Program-made: the position numbers and the translations under genes
Notes under the pieces: model-generated
Told to the model about the DNA's origin: nothing
Database searches by the model: none
The model's input: the letters and a program-made list of their open reading frames with translations, nothing else
Part shown: piece after piece, positions 1-7,833 of the stretch
Position numbering within the stretch: the first letter of the stretch is position 1
Layout: each line of letters starts with the position of its first letter
Assembly: GCA_016719405.1 (NCBI GenBank)
Contig: JADJZE010000022.1
Span: 7,501-71,500, forward strand
Source of the DNA: Candidatus Aalborgicola lynettensis
GTDB taxonomy: Bacteria; Pseudomonadota; Gammaproteobacteria; Burkholderiales; Burkholderiaceae_C
Direction of reading: 5' to 3'
DNA length: 64,000 nucleotides

Positions 1-1856
1 AGGTGCACAAAGCTGGAGTTGGCGCCGTTTTCCAACAGGCGGCGCACCAGGTAGGCCAGCAGGTCGCGGTGCGCGCCCACCGGTGCGTAGACGCGGCAGG
101 CCACCAAAGGGTTCTTCAGCACCTCGCGGTACACGCCCTCGCCCATGCCGTGCAGGCGTTGCAGCTCGAAACGGGGGCCAGCGGAGAATGGTGACCCCCA
201 CGCTCCGCCGCTGCGCGGGTCGCTGCCCCCCGAGGGGGCGAATTCCCCTAGGGGCGGCCCGTCGGTAGATTGTGGCCCCAGAGTTTGGGCGGCAGCACGT
301 TCTGCTTCGTGTCCCCCGCCCGCTGCGCGGTCTCCTCCTTTACCTACGCAGAACGCACTGCCACCCAAACTCTTATCCAGCCCCGTGCCCGGCACAAGGT
401 CTAGGCCCTCAGCCTGGGTGGCGGTGTGCTCCACGTAGGTAAAGGAGGAGCCCGCAAAGCGGGCGGGGGACACGGAGTGGAGTGCGCCGCCACCCAGGCT
501 GAGGGCCGGGTGAAGATCCGGGTCAACGTTCACAGGTTTCGCACTCATCTGCAAAATAGCCGCAATCGTCGCCGCGTTATGGGTCGCAAACTGCGGAAAC
601 ATCACATCCGGCGCATCCAACAGGGCACGGGCACAGGCCAGGTAAGAAATATCGGTGTGGTGCTTGTGCGTAAACACCGGGTAGTGCGCCAGCCCCAGCT
701 CTTGCGCGCGTTTGATCTCGGCATCCCAATACGCCCCTTTGACCAGACGGCACATCAACCGCACGCGGTAGTGGCGCGCCAAGGCAATCACATGCTCCAC
801 CAGCTCCAGCGCCCGCGTCTGGTAGGCCTGCAGTGCCAGCCCTAAGCCGCTCCACTGCGGGCAGTGCTGCGCCACCCGGGCCAGCAGGACCTCGAACACG
901 TCCAGTGACAATTCGAGGCGTTCCACCTCTTCGGCGTCAATGGTCAGGGGAATGTTGGCCGCCGCCGCTTCCTGGCACAGGCCCCAAACCCGCGGCACCA
1001 GCTCGGTCAGCACGCGCGCACGCTGCGCATCTTCGTAACGTGGATGCAGGGCGCTGAGCTTGATGGATATACCATCGTTTTGGGCAATTGCGCACGCCGG
1101 ACTTGCGCAAGCAGCTATTGATTTAATAGCACCCGAGTAACTTTGCAGGTAGGTTTGTGCATCCTCGGCAGTGCGCGCACCCTCGCCCAGCATGTCGTAG
1201 CTGAATGTCAACCCCCACGCTCCACCGCTGCGCGGGTCGCTGCCCCCCACGGGGGCTAATTTCCCTAGGGGCGGCCCGTCGGGAAATTGCCCCTTGCGCG
1301 TCTGTTTTTGTACTTTGCGTGCCGCATCGGCCTCACGCTGGGCATCCGGCAAGGTCTGGCCCAGCACAAACTGGCGCCCCAGCAGTTGCACCGCACGCAG
1401 GGTGGCGGCCACTACGGCTTTGGCACCCAGACGGGCCATCAAACCAGGTGCATCCGGCGGCGCGTCGCCACTGGGCGCATGGGGCAGAAAATGCTTACCC
1501 ATGGCAATGGCGGCGCTGGAGAGGCGCGCCAATACCTGGTCGCTGGCACCGTCAAAGTTGGCGCGGCCCAACTGATCCGCGGTCAGGGCGATGGCGGTGT
1601 CGGCATCGGGTACGCGCAGCAGGGCTTCGGCCAGGCGCATCAGGGCCAGGCCCTCGGCGCTGGAAATGGGGTATTCCTTGAGCAGGCTTTCCATGGCCCA
1701 AAACGGTGGCGGGTTGTCGCGCACAGCCTGCACCCAGGGTGCAGCGACGCGGGCGGCGCCAGCCCAGTCCAGCGCGTTGTGCAGGGTGTTCAGGCGCGCA
1801 GCCACGGTGTCGGCCTCGCTCCGGTAGGGCGTGGGCAGGCGTTGAAAGGTGGACAT
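1..1856 (-). CDS. putA: PutA, proline dehydrogenase half (partial), with in-frame repeat insertions
   Basis: Bifunctional proline dehydrogenase / glutamate-semialdehyde dehydrogenase; oxidises proline to glutamate. 618 codons are visible and the gene runs off the left edge, so the aldehyde dehydrogenase half is missing. I translated the minus strand directly from ATG at 1856 (AGGAG 8 bases upstream). The PRODH signatures are clear: SYDMLGEGARTAEDAQ, ISIKLSALHPRY, TIDAEEVERLELSLD, RLVKGAYWDAEIKRAQ, FATHNAATIAA, RLHGMGEGVY and CRVYAPVGAH. The frame stays open through three inserted stretches that E. coli PutA lacks: about residues 193-216, 242-259 and 446-558. All three consist of dispersed repeats annotated separately. 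Whether the enzyme folds and works with them is unknown. The Lrp-type gene at 4792 may be its regulator (inference from common pairing). Confidence 0.93.
   Translation of the reverse strand, partial: MSTFQRLPTPYRSEADTVAARLNTLHNALDWAGAARVAAPWVQAVRDNPPPFWAMESLLKEYPISSAEGLALMRLAEALLRVPDADTAIALTADQLGRANFDGASDQVLARLSSAAIAMGKHFLPHAPSGDAPPDAPGLMARLGAKAVVAATLRAVQLLGRQFVLGQTLPDAQREADAARKVQKQTRKGQFPDGPPLGKLAPVGGSDPRSGGAWGLTFSYDMLGEGARTAEDAQTYLQSYSGAIKSIAACASPACAIAQNDGISIKLSALHPRYEDAQRARVLTELVPRVWGLCQEAAAANIPLTIDAEEVERLELSLDVFEVLLARVAQHCPQWSGLGLALQAYQTRALELVEHVIALARHYRVRLMCRLVKGAYWDAEIKRAQELGLAHYPVFTHKHHTDISYLACARALLDAPDVMFPQFATHNAATIAAILQMSAKPVNVDPDLHPALSLGGGALHSVSPARFAGSSFTYVEHTATQAEGLDLVPGTGLDKSLGGSAFCVGKGGDRAAGGGHEAERAAAQTLGPQSTDGPPLGEFAPSGGSDPRSGGAWGSPFSAGPRFELQRLHGMGEGVYREVLKNPLVACRVYAPVGAHRDLLAYLVRRLLENGANSSFVH
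194..275 (-). repeat. Family I GC-rich palindromic repeat, copy inside putA
   Basis: About 80 bases with an internal GC-rich palindrome, ending on the minus strand in GCGTGGGGG. It is nearly the same as the copy at 1211-1280. Read in the putA frame it encodes DGPPLGEFAPSGGSDPRSGG and then AWG, so it is translated. Further copies lie at 5928, 11227 and 52803. Confidence 0.85.
281..372. repeat. Inverted-repeat element X inside putA
   Basis: Two 25-base arms (281-305 and 348-372, 22 of 25 bases complementary) flank a 42-base core (306-347). The core is the reverse complement, with few differences, of the core of element Y at 435-476. The element can fold as one long hairpin and is read through in the putA frame (about residues 495-526). 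Confidence 0.8.
405..506. repeat. Inverted-repeat element Y inside putA
   Basis: Two 30-base arms (405-434 and 477-506, 27 of 30 complementary) flank a 42-base core (435-476) containing GTAGGTAAAGGAGGAG and GCGGGCGGGGGACACG. The arms differ from those of element X apart from a short TGGGnGGC stretch, while the core is shared in the opposite orientation. It is read through in the putA frame (about residues 451-484). Confidence 0.8.
1081..1133. repeat. Family II double-hairpin repeat, copy inside putA
   Basis: Contains TTGCGC...GCGCAA followed by GCTATT-GATT-AATAGC, two tandem stem-loops. The same layout recurs at 27870, 29644, 42313, 43791 and 47402. In the putA frame it encodes about AIKSIAACASPACAIAQ, just before the conserved ISIKLSALHPRY motif. 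Confidence 0.8.
1211..1280 (-). repeat. Family I palindromic repeat, second copy inside putA
   Basis: Matches the copy at 194-275 almost base for base. In the putA frame it gives DGPPLGKLAPVGGSDPRSGG and then AWG. It lies between the end of an N-terminal helix (RKVQKQTRKG) and the conserved FSYDMLGE motif, where E. coli PutA has only a few residues. Confidence 0.85.
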
Positions 1857-2044
1857 GGCGGACTCCTGTGGATTGCGGATATGCGCTATGTTCTTCCTTT
1901 CCCGCATGCATATTTCACCTAAATTCAGCTTGTTTTTAGTGAAAACGTTCTTCCGATAGCGCCAATGCGCTGAATTGTGCCGTGCCAATGGGCGCACTTG
2001 GCAACCTGCGTTGGGCCGCTACTGCACAGCGTGCGGTGTTTGCC

Positions 2045-3610
2045 TTACGTTGGGCGCAGTTTGCGTCTGCGGTCGGGTGCACAGGTCGGCAAAACGATGG
2101 TGAAAGTGGTTCCCTGGCCACAGGGACTGCTCACCGTAACGTCGCCACCCAGAGTGGCGGTAACGATGTTGTACACAATGTTCAGCCCCAGACCACTGCC
2201 GCCCTGCCCGAGTGTGGTGGTGAAGAAGGGGTCAAATATGTGTTCAATGTCACTGGCCGGGATGCCTTTGCCGTTGTCGTGAACCTGGATGGAAACATTG
2301 CCCGGCCCCTGGGTGTACGCCGTAAGCCGCACGACGCCTGCCACGCCGGGCTCAAACGCATGTACAAATGCATTCTGGATGAGGTTGGTAATCACCTGCC
2401 CCAAAGGGCCGGGGTAGCTGTCGAACTCCATATCGGCGGGTACGTCCATTTCGACCTTGTGCGGCGTTTTGTCGAAGTTGGGCGCATTGATGTAAATGAC
2501 TTCTTCCACCAGGTCCCGGAGTTTGAACTGACGGCGCTGTTCGCTGGCCCGGTCGGCGGACACTTGCTTGAACCGTGCAACAAGTGTGGCGGCACGCTCC
2601 AGGTTGCGCACCAGCAATCCAGTACCCGTGACGTAGCGCTGGTGAAAATTTGCCAAATCGGTTCGGGTCAGGCCACTGGCTATTTTCTCTTCCAGCTGTT
2701 TATTCTGGTCCTGGAAGGTGCTGCCAATGGTGACGGCTACGCCCAGGGGGGTGTTGAGCTCGTGCGCCACACCGGCAACCAACGCGCCCAACGAAGCCAG
2801 CTTTTCTTTCTGGACCAGGGCTCGCTGGCTGGCCTGCAATTGATCCAGGGTGTTGGACAGTTCCAGATTGGACGTTTGCAGCGCCTGGGTACGCTCCTGC
2901 ACACGGTGTTCCAGGGTGGCATTGTGCTGGTCGCGCTCGGCCAGCGAGGTGTGAAGCGACTTGCGCATGGTGTCCAGGTCGTGGGCGAGTTGGCCAAATT
3001 CATCCGGGCGGCTCCAGTGCACCTCTTGGTCCAACTGGCCGCTGGCCAAACGCGCGGCACTGGCACGCAAGTGCAGCATGGGGCGCACCATGCGCCGCTC
3101 CAGCAGCAGCAAAATCAAGCCCACGGATACGGCAACCTGCAGCGCCATGGAAAAGGCCATTTTGTAGAAGTCCAGCAAAATTGCCCGCTTGATGGAGGCC
3201 GCGCTGACTTCCACGGTCACGACGCCGATCTGGGCGTTGGCGTACACAATGGGGCGCTGCTCGCGCAACAGATCGCCCACCCTGCGGCCGGGAATTTCCT
3301 GAAAAACAAAGACCTCTTTTTTGCCGTCCTCAATACGGATGCTGACGACTTCGGTGTTTTTCATCACCGAGCCGACCACCTGTGCACCCACATCGTGGTC
3401 AAAAGCCCAAAACGGGCCCGGCAGTGCCTGCGACAGCATTTCGGCGTAGTTGGCTACTGAGTGGCGCAAGCGCAACTCGACTTCCTGGTTGTAGCGGTCA
3501 TGCAGCAAGACATAGCCCAGCACCAGTGCAGGGCCGACGATGCCCACCACCACCACCAGCATCATGATCTGCCGAAGCGACAATTTGTCCAAGGGTGGCA
3601 CTCTTTGCAA
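2045..3610 (-). CDS. Membrane sensor histidine kinase
   Basis: 521 residues. Membrane segments are visible at about 14-36 and 152-170, bracketing a periplasmic domain of roughly 115 residues. A HAMP-like linker follows (about 170-225), then a coiled coil (225-270), a phosphoacceptor box GVAHELNTPLG with His283, and a GHKL ATPase domain (TNLIQNAFVHA, DNGKGI, GGSGLGL). No receiver domain is fused and no response regulator lies beside it. It is divergent from the periplasmic binding protein at 3855, so that protein may present a ligand to the kinase (inference). Kinase identity is firm; signal and partner are unknown. Confidence 0.88.
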   Translation of the reverse strand: MQRVPPLDKLSLRQIMMLVVVVGIVGPALVLGYVLLHDRYNQEVELRLRHSVANYAEMLSQALPGPFWAFDHDVGAQVVGSVMKNTEVVSIRIEDGKKEVFVFQEIPGRRVGDLLREQRPIVYANAQIGVVTVEVSAASIKRAILLDFYKMAFSMALQVAVSVGLILLLLERRMVRPMLHLRASAARLASGQLDQEVHWSRPDEFGQLAHDLDTMRKSLHTSLAERDQHNATLEHRVQERTQALQTSNLELSNTLDQLQASQRALVQKEKLASLGALVAGVAHELNTPLGVAVTIGSTFQDQNKQLEEKIASGLTRTDLANFHQRYVTGTGLLVRNLERAATLVARFKQVSADRASEQRRQFKLRDLVEEVIYINAPNFDKTPHKVEMDVPADMEFDSYPGPLGQVITNLIQNAFVHAFEPGVAGVVRLTAYTQGPGNVSIQVHDNGKGIPASDIEHIFDPFFTTTLGQGGSGLGLNIVYNIVTATLGGDVTVSSPCGQGTTFTIVLPTCAPDRRRKLRPT

Positions 3611-3854
3611 GAAGAAAAGGGCAGTTTACATGCGTGCGCTCCAAACGCAAGCAGGCAGGGCAGCCGGCATGGCGTGCATGGGATGGCAGCAATGCGCGCC
3701 GATCCGGATGATCGAAACCGCCACGCACAATCAGCTTTCCATCTCTATCTTCACAGCGTATCCTTCACCGCAAGGCATGGGGAAAGTGGGGATTCGCACT
3801 TTCACATGTCGGACGCAATGCCATTTCGCACACCCCATTGCCAGGAGACACAAC

Positions 3855-4667
3855 ATGGTCCAGCGTGCTTTTTGCACCGTTCTATCCGGATTGGCATTTC
3901 TTTTCTTTGGCCTGCCCGGTCATGCTGCGGATATCGCTTTGACCTTGGCCACACTGCCCAATGGAAATCACAAGTACTACCACAAGCTATTGGAGGAGTC
4001 GCTGAAGGCGCAGGGCCACAGCGTCATAATCTCGGTGAAAGACAACCTGCCGCAACCGCGCATTGTTTCCTACATTGAGCATGGCGAATTGACCCTGCAT
4101 TGGTTTTTGCAAACCAAAGAGCGGGACGGGAAATTTGTTGCCGTCCATCACAAGCTGACGCAGGGCCTCATCGGCCAGCGGGTGATGCTGATCCCCAAAG
4201 GCGATGAAGCCGTTTATGAACGGGTCAAAACACTGGATGATCTCAAAGTGACGGGCAAAGTGGCCGGTTTGGGGCAAGGCTGGTTTGACGCCGATGTCTG
4301 GAAAGAAAGTGGTTTGAAAGTCATGGAGCAAGCAGGGGATTGGAAGCAGCTCTATCCCATGCTGGCCTCCAAGACCCGGGGGGTTGACTACTTTCCACGC
4401 GGCGCTACCGAGATCGTTGCCGAAGCACATGCCAACCCCGACTTGGCCATCGAGCCCAGGCTTCTATTGGTCTATCCGCGCGACTTTGGTTTTTACCTGT
4501 CCAAACCCCATGCGTCACTCAAGCCTGTCATCGAAGCGGCGTTGGAAAAAGCAGAAAAATCCGGCTTGCAAAAAAAGTTGATCGCTGAGTTTTTTGGCGC
4601 GTCCATCGCGTCGTTGAATATCAATAAACGCATTGTCATTCCCCTCAAAAATCCAACCGCCAATTAA
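3855..4667 (+). CDS. Periplasmic solute-binding protein (SBP_bac_3-like)
   Basis: 270 residues. ATG at 3855 follows AGGAG by 7 bases. The N-terminus is a Sec signal peptide with cleavage probably after GLPGHA (residue 24). The body (TLATLPNGNHKYYHKLLEES, then YFPRGATEIVAEA and a C-terminal FYLSKPH) has the pattern of type II periplasmic binding proteins of the amino-acid/polar-solute class. No permease or ATPase lies next to it. The divergent neighbour is a membrane histidine kinase, so a sensing role is as likely as transport (inference). The ligand is unknown. Confidence 0.75.
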   Translation: MVQRAFCTVLSGLAFLFFGLPGHAADIALTLATLPNGNHKYYHKLLEESLKAQGHSVIISVKDNLPQPRIVSYIEHGELTLHWFLQTKERDGKFVAVHHKLTQGLIGQRVMLIPKGDEAVYERVKTLDDLKVTGKVAGLGQGWFDADVWKESGLKVMEQAGDWKQLYPMLASKTRGVDYFPRGATEIVAEAHANPDLAIEPRLLLVYPRDFGFYLSKPHASLKPVIEAALEKAEKSGLQKKLIAEFFGASIASLNINKRIVIPLKNPTAN

Positions 4668-4791
4668 AACGGGGGGCCACCACCACCCCGCGCGCCCGCC
4701 ACCCCCCCTGTCGCCATTGCCTGATGCAGTGTGGCAGGCACTGGGCAGTGGACGGATTTGAACCCGCAGCGCTATGCTGCTGCCGCCCACC

Positions 4792-5256
4792 ATGACCGAC
4801 ACACTGGACCGAACCGACCGCAAAATTCTCGCCTGCCTGCAGATGGACGGGCGCATGGCCAACCTCAAGCTGGCCGAGGCGGTGGCCCTGTCGCCCACCG
4901 CCGTGCTGGCGCGTGTGGCGCGGCTCACACGCGAGGGCTACATCCTGGGCTACGAGGCGCGGCTGAACCCGCTCAAACTCGGTATAGGCATGCTGGTGTT
5001 TGTGGAGGTGCTACTGGACCGCACCACGCCGAATGTGTTTGAGGCGTTTAACGCTGCGGTGCAGGTGCGCGACGAAATTTTGGAGTGCCACATGGTGGCC
5101 GGCGGCTTTGACTACCTGCTCAAAACCCGCATGGCCGACATGAACGCCTACCGCAACTTCGCCGGCACCGTGCTGTGGCAACTGCCCGGCGTGCGCGAAA
5201 CCCGCACCTATGCGGTGATGGAAGAGGTCAAGCACAGCACCCGGTTGCCCTTGTAA
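4792..5256 (+). CDS. Lrp/AsnC family transcriptional regulator
   Basis: 154 residues from ATG 4792 (MTDTLDRTDRKIL). An in-frame ATG at 4774 would add six residues; neither start has a strong ribosome-binding site. An N-terminal winged helix (LDRTDRKILACLQMDGRMAN, then LSPTAVLARVARLTREGYI) is followed by a RAM/AsnC ligand-binding domain (HMVAGGFDYLLKTRM). Lrp-type proteins often control nearby amino-acid catabolism, and putA lies 3 kb away on the other strand. A PutR/BkdR-like role is therefore plausible but unproven. Confidence 0.9.
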   Translation: MTDTLDRTDRKILACLQMDGRMANLKLAEAVALSPTAVLARVARLTREGYILGYEARLNPLKLGIGMLVFVEVLLDRTTPNVFEAFNAAVQVRDEILECHMVAGGFDYLLKTRMADMNAYRNFAGTVLWQLPGVRETRTYAVMEEVKHSTRLPL

Positions 5257-5348
5257 CCAGGGGACTCCATGCGGCGGCATCCGGCACCATCCCATTCCCA
5301 AAGCCGCAAACACGGTTCACAATGGCCTGATTTTTCTGGGAGACCGAT

Positions 5349-5894
5349 ATGAAATTACTGGCAGGCGCCGCAATAGTCTGGGTGGGTATTTCCGTGGCCC
5401 ATGCACAAGCCATCAAACCCGGCTTATGGGAAATCACCAACCAGATGCAGGGCAATAGCGAAGCGGCCAACGCCATGGCCAGGATGCAAAAGGAAATGGC
5501 CCAGATGCCCCCCGCGCAACGCAAGATGATGGAAGACATGCTGTCTAAGCAAGGTATGCAGATAGGCAGTGCGGCAGGCGGTGGCATGGCGCTCAAGATC
5601 TGCATGACGCAGGAGATGATTGACCGCAACGAGGTGGCCAGCCAACAAGGCGACTGCCAGCACACCAGCAGCCCGCGCAGCGGCAACAGCATGAAGTTTT
5701 CGTTTGTCTGCACCAAGCCGCCCAGCTCGGGCGAAGGCCAGGTCACCTTCACCAGCCCCGAGGCGTACACCACCTGGGTTGCCGTGACCAGCACCCGGCG
5801 CGGCAAGCCGGAAAAAATGGAGATGAACACCAGCGGGCGCTGGCTGGGCAGCGACTGCGGCGGCGTCAAACCCATCGCCATGCCGAAGAAGTAG
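5349..5894 (+). CDS. DUF3617 domain exported protein
   Basis: 181 residues with a short Sec signal peptide (cleavage probably after AHA, residue 19), followed by IKPGLWEITNQM, the typical opening of DUF3617 proteins. The middle is rich in Met and Gln (MARMQKEMAQMPPAQRKM), and a CMTQEMIDR segment and later cysteines may form disulfides in the periplasm. The function of the family is unknown. GGGAG lies 8 bases before ATG 5349. A family I repeat follows the gene. Confidence 0.82.
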   Translation: MKLLAGAAIVWVGISVAHAQAIKPGLWEITNQMQGNSEAANAMARMQKEMAQMPPAQRKMMEDMLSKQGMQIGSAAGGGMALKICMTQEMIDRNEVASQQGDCQHTSSPRSGNSMKFSFVCTKPPSSGEGQVTFTSPEAYTTWVAVTSTRRGKPEKMEMNTSGRWLGSDCGGVKPIAMPKK

Positions 5895-5927
5895 CGACCA
5901 GCGTGGGGGCAACAAGAATTCGCCGCC

Positions 5928-5996
5928 GGGCCGCCCCAAGGCGAATTGCGCCCCCTTGGGGGGCAGCGCAGCACACGAAGTGGCAAGCGTGGGGGC
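5928..5996 (+). repeat. Family I palindromic repeat between DUF3617 gene and yggS
   Basis: Starts GGGCCGCCCC, holds the GC-rich palindrome CGCCCCCTTGGGGGGC and ends GCGTGGGGGC. It touches the stop codon of yggS (5997-5999, minus strand). A second GCGTGGGGG at 5901-5909 may be a fragment of another copy. Confidence 0.8.
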
Positions 5997-6677
5997 TTAT
6001 CGCTTGCCAAAGATGGCGCTGCCCACGCGCACCAGGGTGCTGCCGCTGGCCACGGCGGCCTCCAGGTCGGCGCTCATGCCCATGGACAGCGTATCCAGTG
6101 GCAGGCCCGCCGCACGAATGGCATCAAAAAGCGCCTTTGCGCGCGCAAACACAGCGCAGGAAGCTACAAAATCAGGAGCAGGCTCGGGAATACACATCAA
6201 CCCGCGCAATTGCAGGCGTGGCAAAACAGCCACTTGGCGCGCCAGCGCCAGCGCGTCCTGCGGCGCCACGCCCGATTTGGTGGGGCCGCCATCCACATTG
6301 ACTTGAATACACACCTGCAAGGGCGCCAGATGGGCAGGGCGCTGTTCACTCAGGCGCTGGGCAATTTTTAGCCGGTCCACGGTATGCACCCAATCAAAGT
6401 GTTCGGCCACCGGGCGCGTCTTGTTGCTTTGGATGGGGCCTATGCAGTGCCACTGCAAGGGCAAATGCGCCAGGGCGGTGATTTTTTCTACCGCTTCCTG
6501 AATGTAGTTTTCGCCAAACGCGTTCTGCCCCGCCGCATGGGCCTCCAGCACTGCATCGGCACCGAAGGTCTTGGAGACGGCCAGCAAGGTCACGTCCTGC
6601 GGCGCACGCCCAGCCTGTGTACACGCCTGTTGCAGACGCGCACGAAGTTGTTGGAGATTGTTGGCAATCATGGTCAT
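5997..6677 (-). CDS. yggS: YggS/PLPBP family pyridoxal-phosphate homeostasis protein
   Basis: 226 residues, usual for this family of single-domain PLP-binding TIM-barrel proteins that buffer PLP and influence amino-acid pools. The PLP lysine is in LLAVSKTF (Lys36). Also seen are FGENYIQEA, WHCIGPIQSNKTR, QVNVDGGPTKSGV and the phosphate-binding end LSMGMSADLEAAV...VRVGSAIFG. It is divergent from pilT, the standard neighbour. The stretch coding for DFVASCAVFARAK resembles a worn family II repeat (see findings). The stop codon abuts a family I repeat. Confidence 0.93.
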   Translation of the reverse strand: MTMIANNLQQLRARLQQACTQAGRAPQDVTLLAVSKTFGADAVLEAHAAGQNAFGENYIQEAVEKITALAHLPLQWHCIGPIQSNKTRPVAEHFDWVHTVDRLKIAQRLSEQRPAHLAPLQVCIQVNVDGGPTKSGVAPQDALALARQVAVLPRLQLRGLMCIPEPAPDFVASCAVFARAKALFDAIRAAGLPLDTLSMGMSADLEAAVASGSTLVRVGSAIFGKR

Positions 6678-6723
6678 AATCTTCCAAGCGTATCAAACAA
6701 CTCCTTCACCGAAAGAGGCTCCC

Positions 6724-7767
6724 GTGGACATTACCCAACTGTTGGCGTTCAGCGTGAAAAACAAGGCATCGGACTTGCATCTCTCCTCGGGCTTGCCGCC
6801 CATGATTCGGGTGCACGGCGATGTGCGGCGCATCAACGTGGAGGCGCTGGACCATAAGCAGGTGCACGGCATGGTGTACGACATCATGAACGACGGGCAA
6901 CGCAAGCACTACGAAGAGTTTTTGGAGATTGACTTTTCGTTTGAAATTGACGGGCTGGCGCGCTTTCGCGTCAATGCCTTCAACCACCAGCGCGGCGCGG
7001 GCGCGGTGTTCCGGACCATTCCGAGCAAGATTTTGTCGCTGGAGCAACTCAACGCACCCAAAATTTTTGGTGATTTGGCCTTGAAGCCGCGCGGCATGGT
7101 GCTGGTAACGGGCCCCACGGGCTCGGGCAAATCGACCACACTGGCTGCCATGGTGAACTACCTCAACGAGACCGAGTTTGGCCACATTCTGACGGTGGAA
7201 GACCCGATCGAATTTGTGCACGAGTCGAAAAAATGCCTGGTCAACCAGCGCGAGGTGGGGCCGCACACGCTGAGCTTCGCCGCCGCCCTGCGCTCGGCAC
7301 TGCGCGAAGACCCGGACTGTATTTTGGTGGGCGAGATGCGCGACCTGGAAACCATTCGCTTGGCCATGACGGCTGCCGAGACCGGTCACTTGGTGTTTGG
7401 CACGCTGCACACCTCCAGTGCCGCTAAAACCATTGACCGGATCATTGACGTGTTCCCGGCCGACGAGAAGGAAATGGTGCGCGCCATGTTGTCCGAATCG
7501 CTGCAGGCGGTGATCTCGCAAACCCTGTGCAAGACCAAGGACGGCCAGGGCCGCGTGGCAGCGCACGAAATCATGCTGGGCACCAGCGCCATCCGCAACC
7601 TGATCCGCGAGGCCAAGGTGGCGCAGATGTACTCTTCTATTCAAACCGGCAACAGTGTGGGCATGCAGACACTGGACCAGAACCTGACCGATCTGGTCAA
7701 GCGCAACGTCATCAGCCCGGCCGAGGCACGCGGCAAGGCCAAAGTACCGGAAAACTTCCCAGGCTAA
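6724..7767 (+). CDS. pilT: PilT twitching motility retraction ATPase
   Basis: 347 residues from GTG 6724 (MDITQLLAFSVKNKASDLHL), the conserved start of PilT; an upstream extension of the frame overlaps yggS and is not believable. Hexameric ATPase that drives type IV pilus retraction at the inner-membrane base. Walker A GPTGSGKST at 130-138, Asp box/Walker B (DCILVGEMRD), His box (TGHLVFGTLHT) and the PilT-specific AIRNLIREAK near the C-terminus are all present. pilU follows after 66 bases. Confidence 0.95.
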   Translation: MDITQLLAFSVKNKASDLHLSSGLPPMIRVHGDVRRINVEALDHKQVHGMVYDIMNDGQRKHYEEFLEIDFSFEIDGLARFRVNAFNHQRGAGAVFRTIPSKILSLEQLNAPKIFGDLALKPRGMVLVTGPTGSGKSTTLAAMVNYLNETEFGHILTVEDPIEFVHESKKCLVNQREVGPHTLSFAAALRSALREDPDCILVGEMRDLETIRLAMTAAETGHLVFGTLHTSSAAKTIDRIIDVFPADEKEMVRAMLSESLQAVISQTLCKTKDGQGRVAAHEIMLGTSAIRNLIREAKVAQMYSSIQTGNSVGMQTLDQNLTDLVKRNVISPAEARGKAKVPENFPG

Positions 7768-7833
7768 GGGCGGCCGCGACTAATTTCCCGCTTCCCGAGC
7801 ACTTGCACCCAGCTTCGTAAAGGAGGTGTTCTT

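Noticed and set aside
281..506. Elements X and Y considered as a CRISPR-like or attachment-site array
   Set aside because: Only two units, inverted to each other, no spacers of constant length and no cas or integrase gene in the window.
4745..4775. GGATTTGAACCCGC looks like the T-arm of a minus-strand tRNA
   Set aside because: The five-base T stem does not pair (GCGGG against CCGTC), and no acceptor, anticodon or D arm can be built around it.
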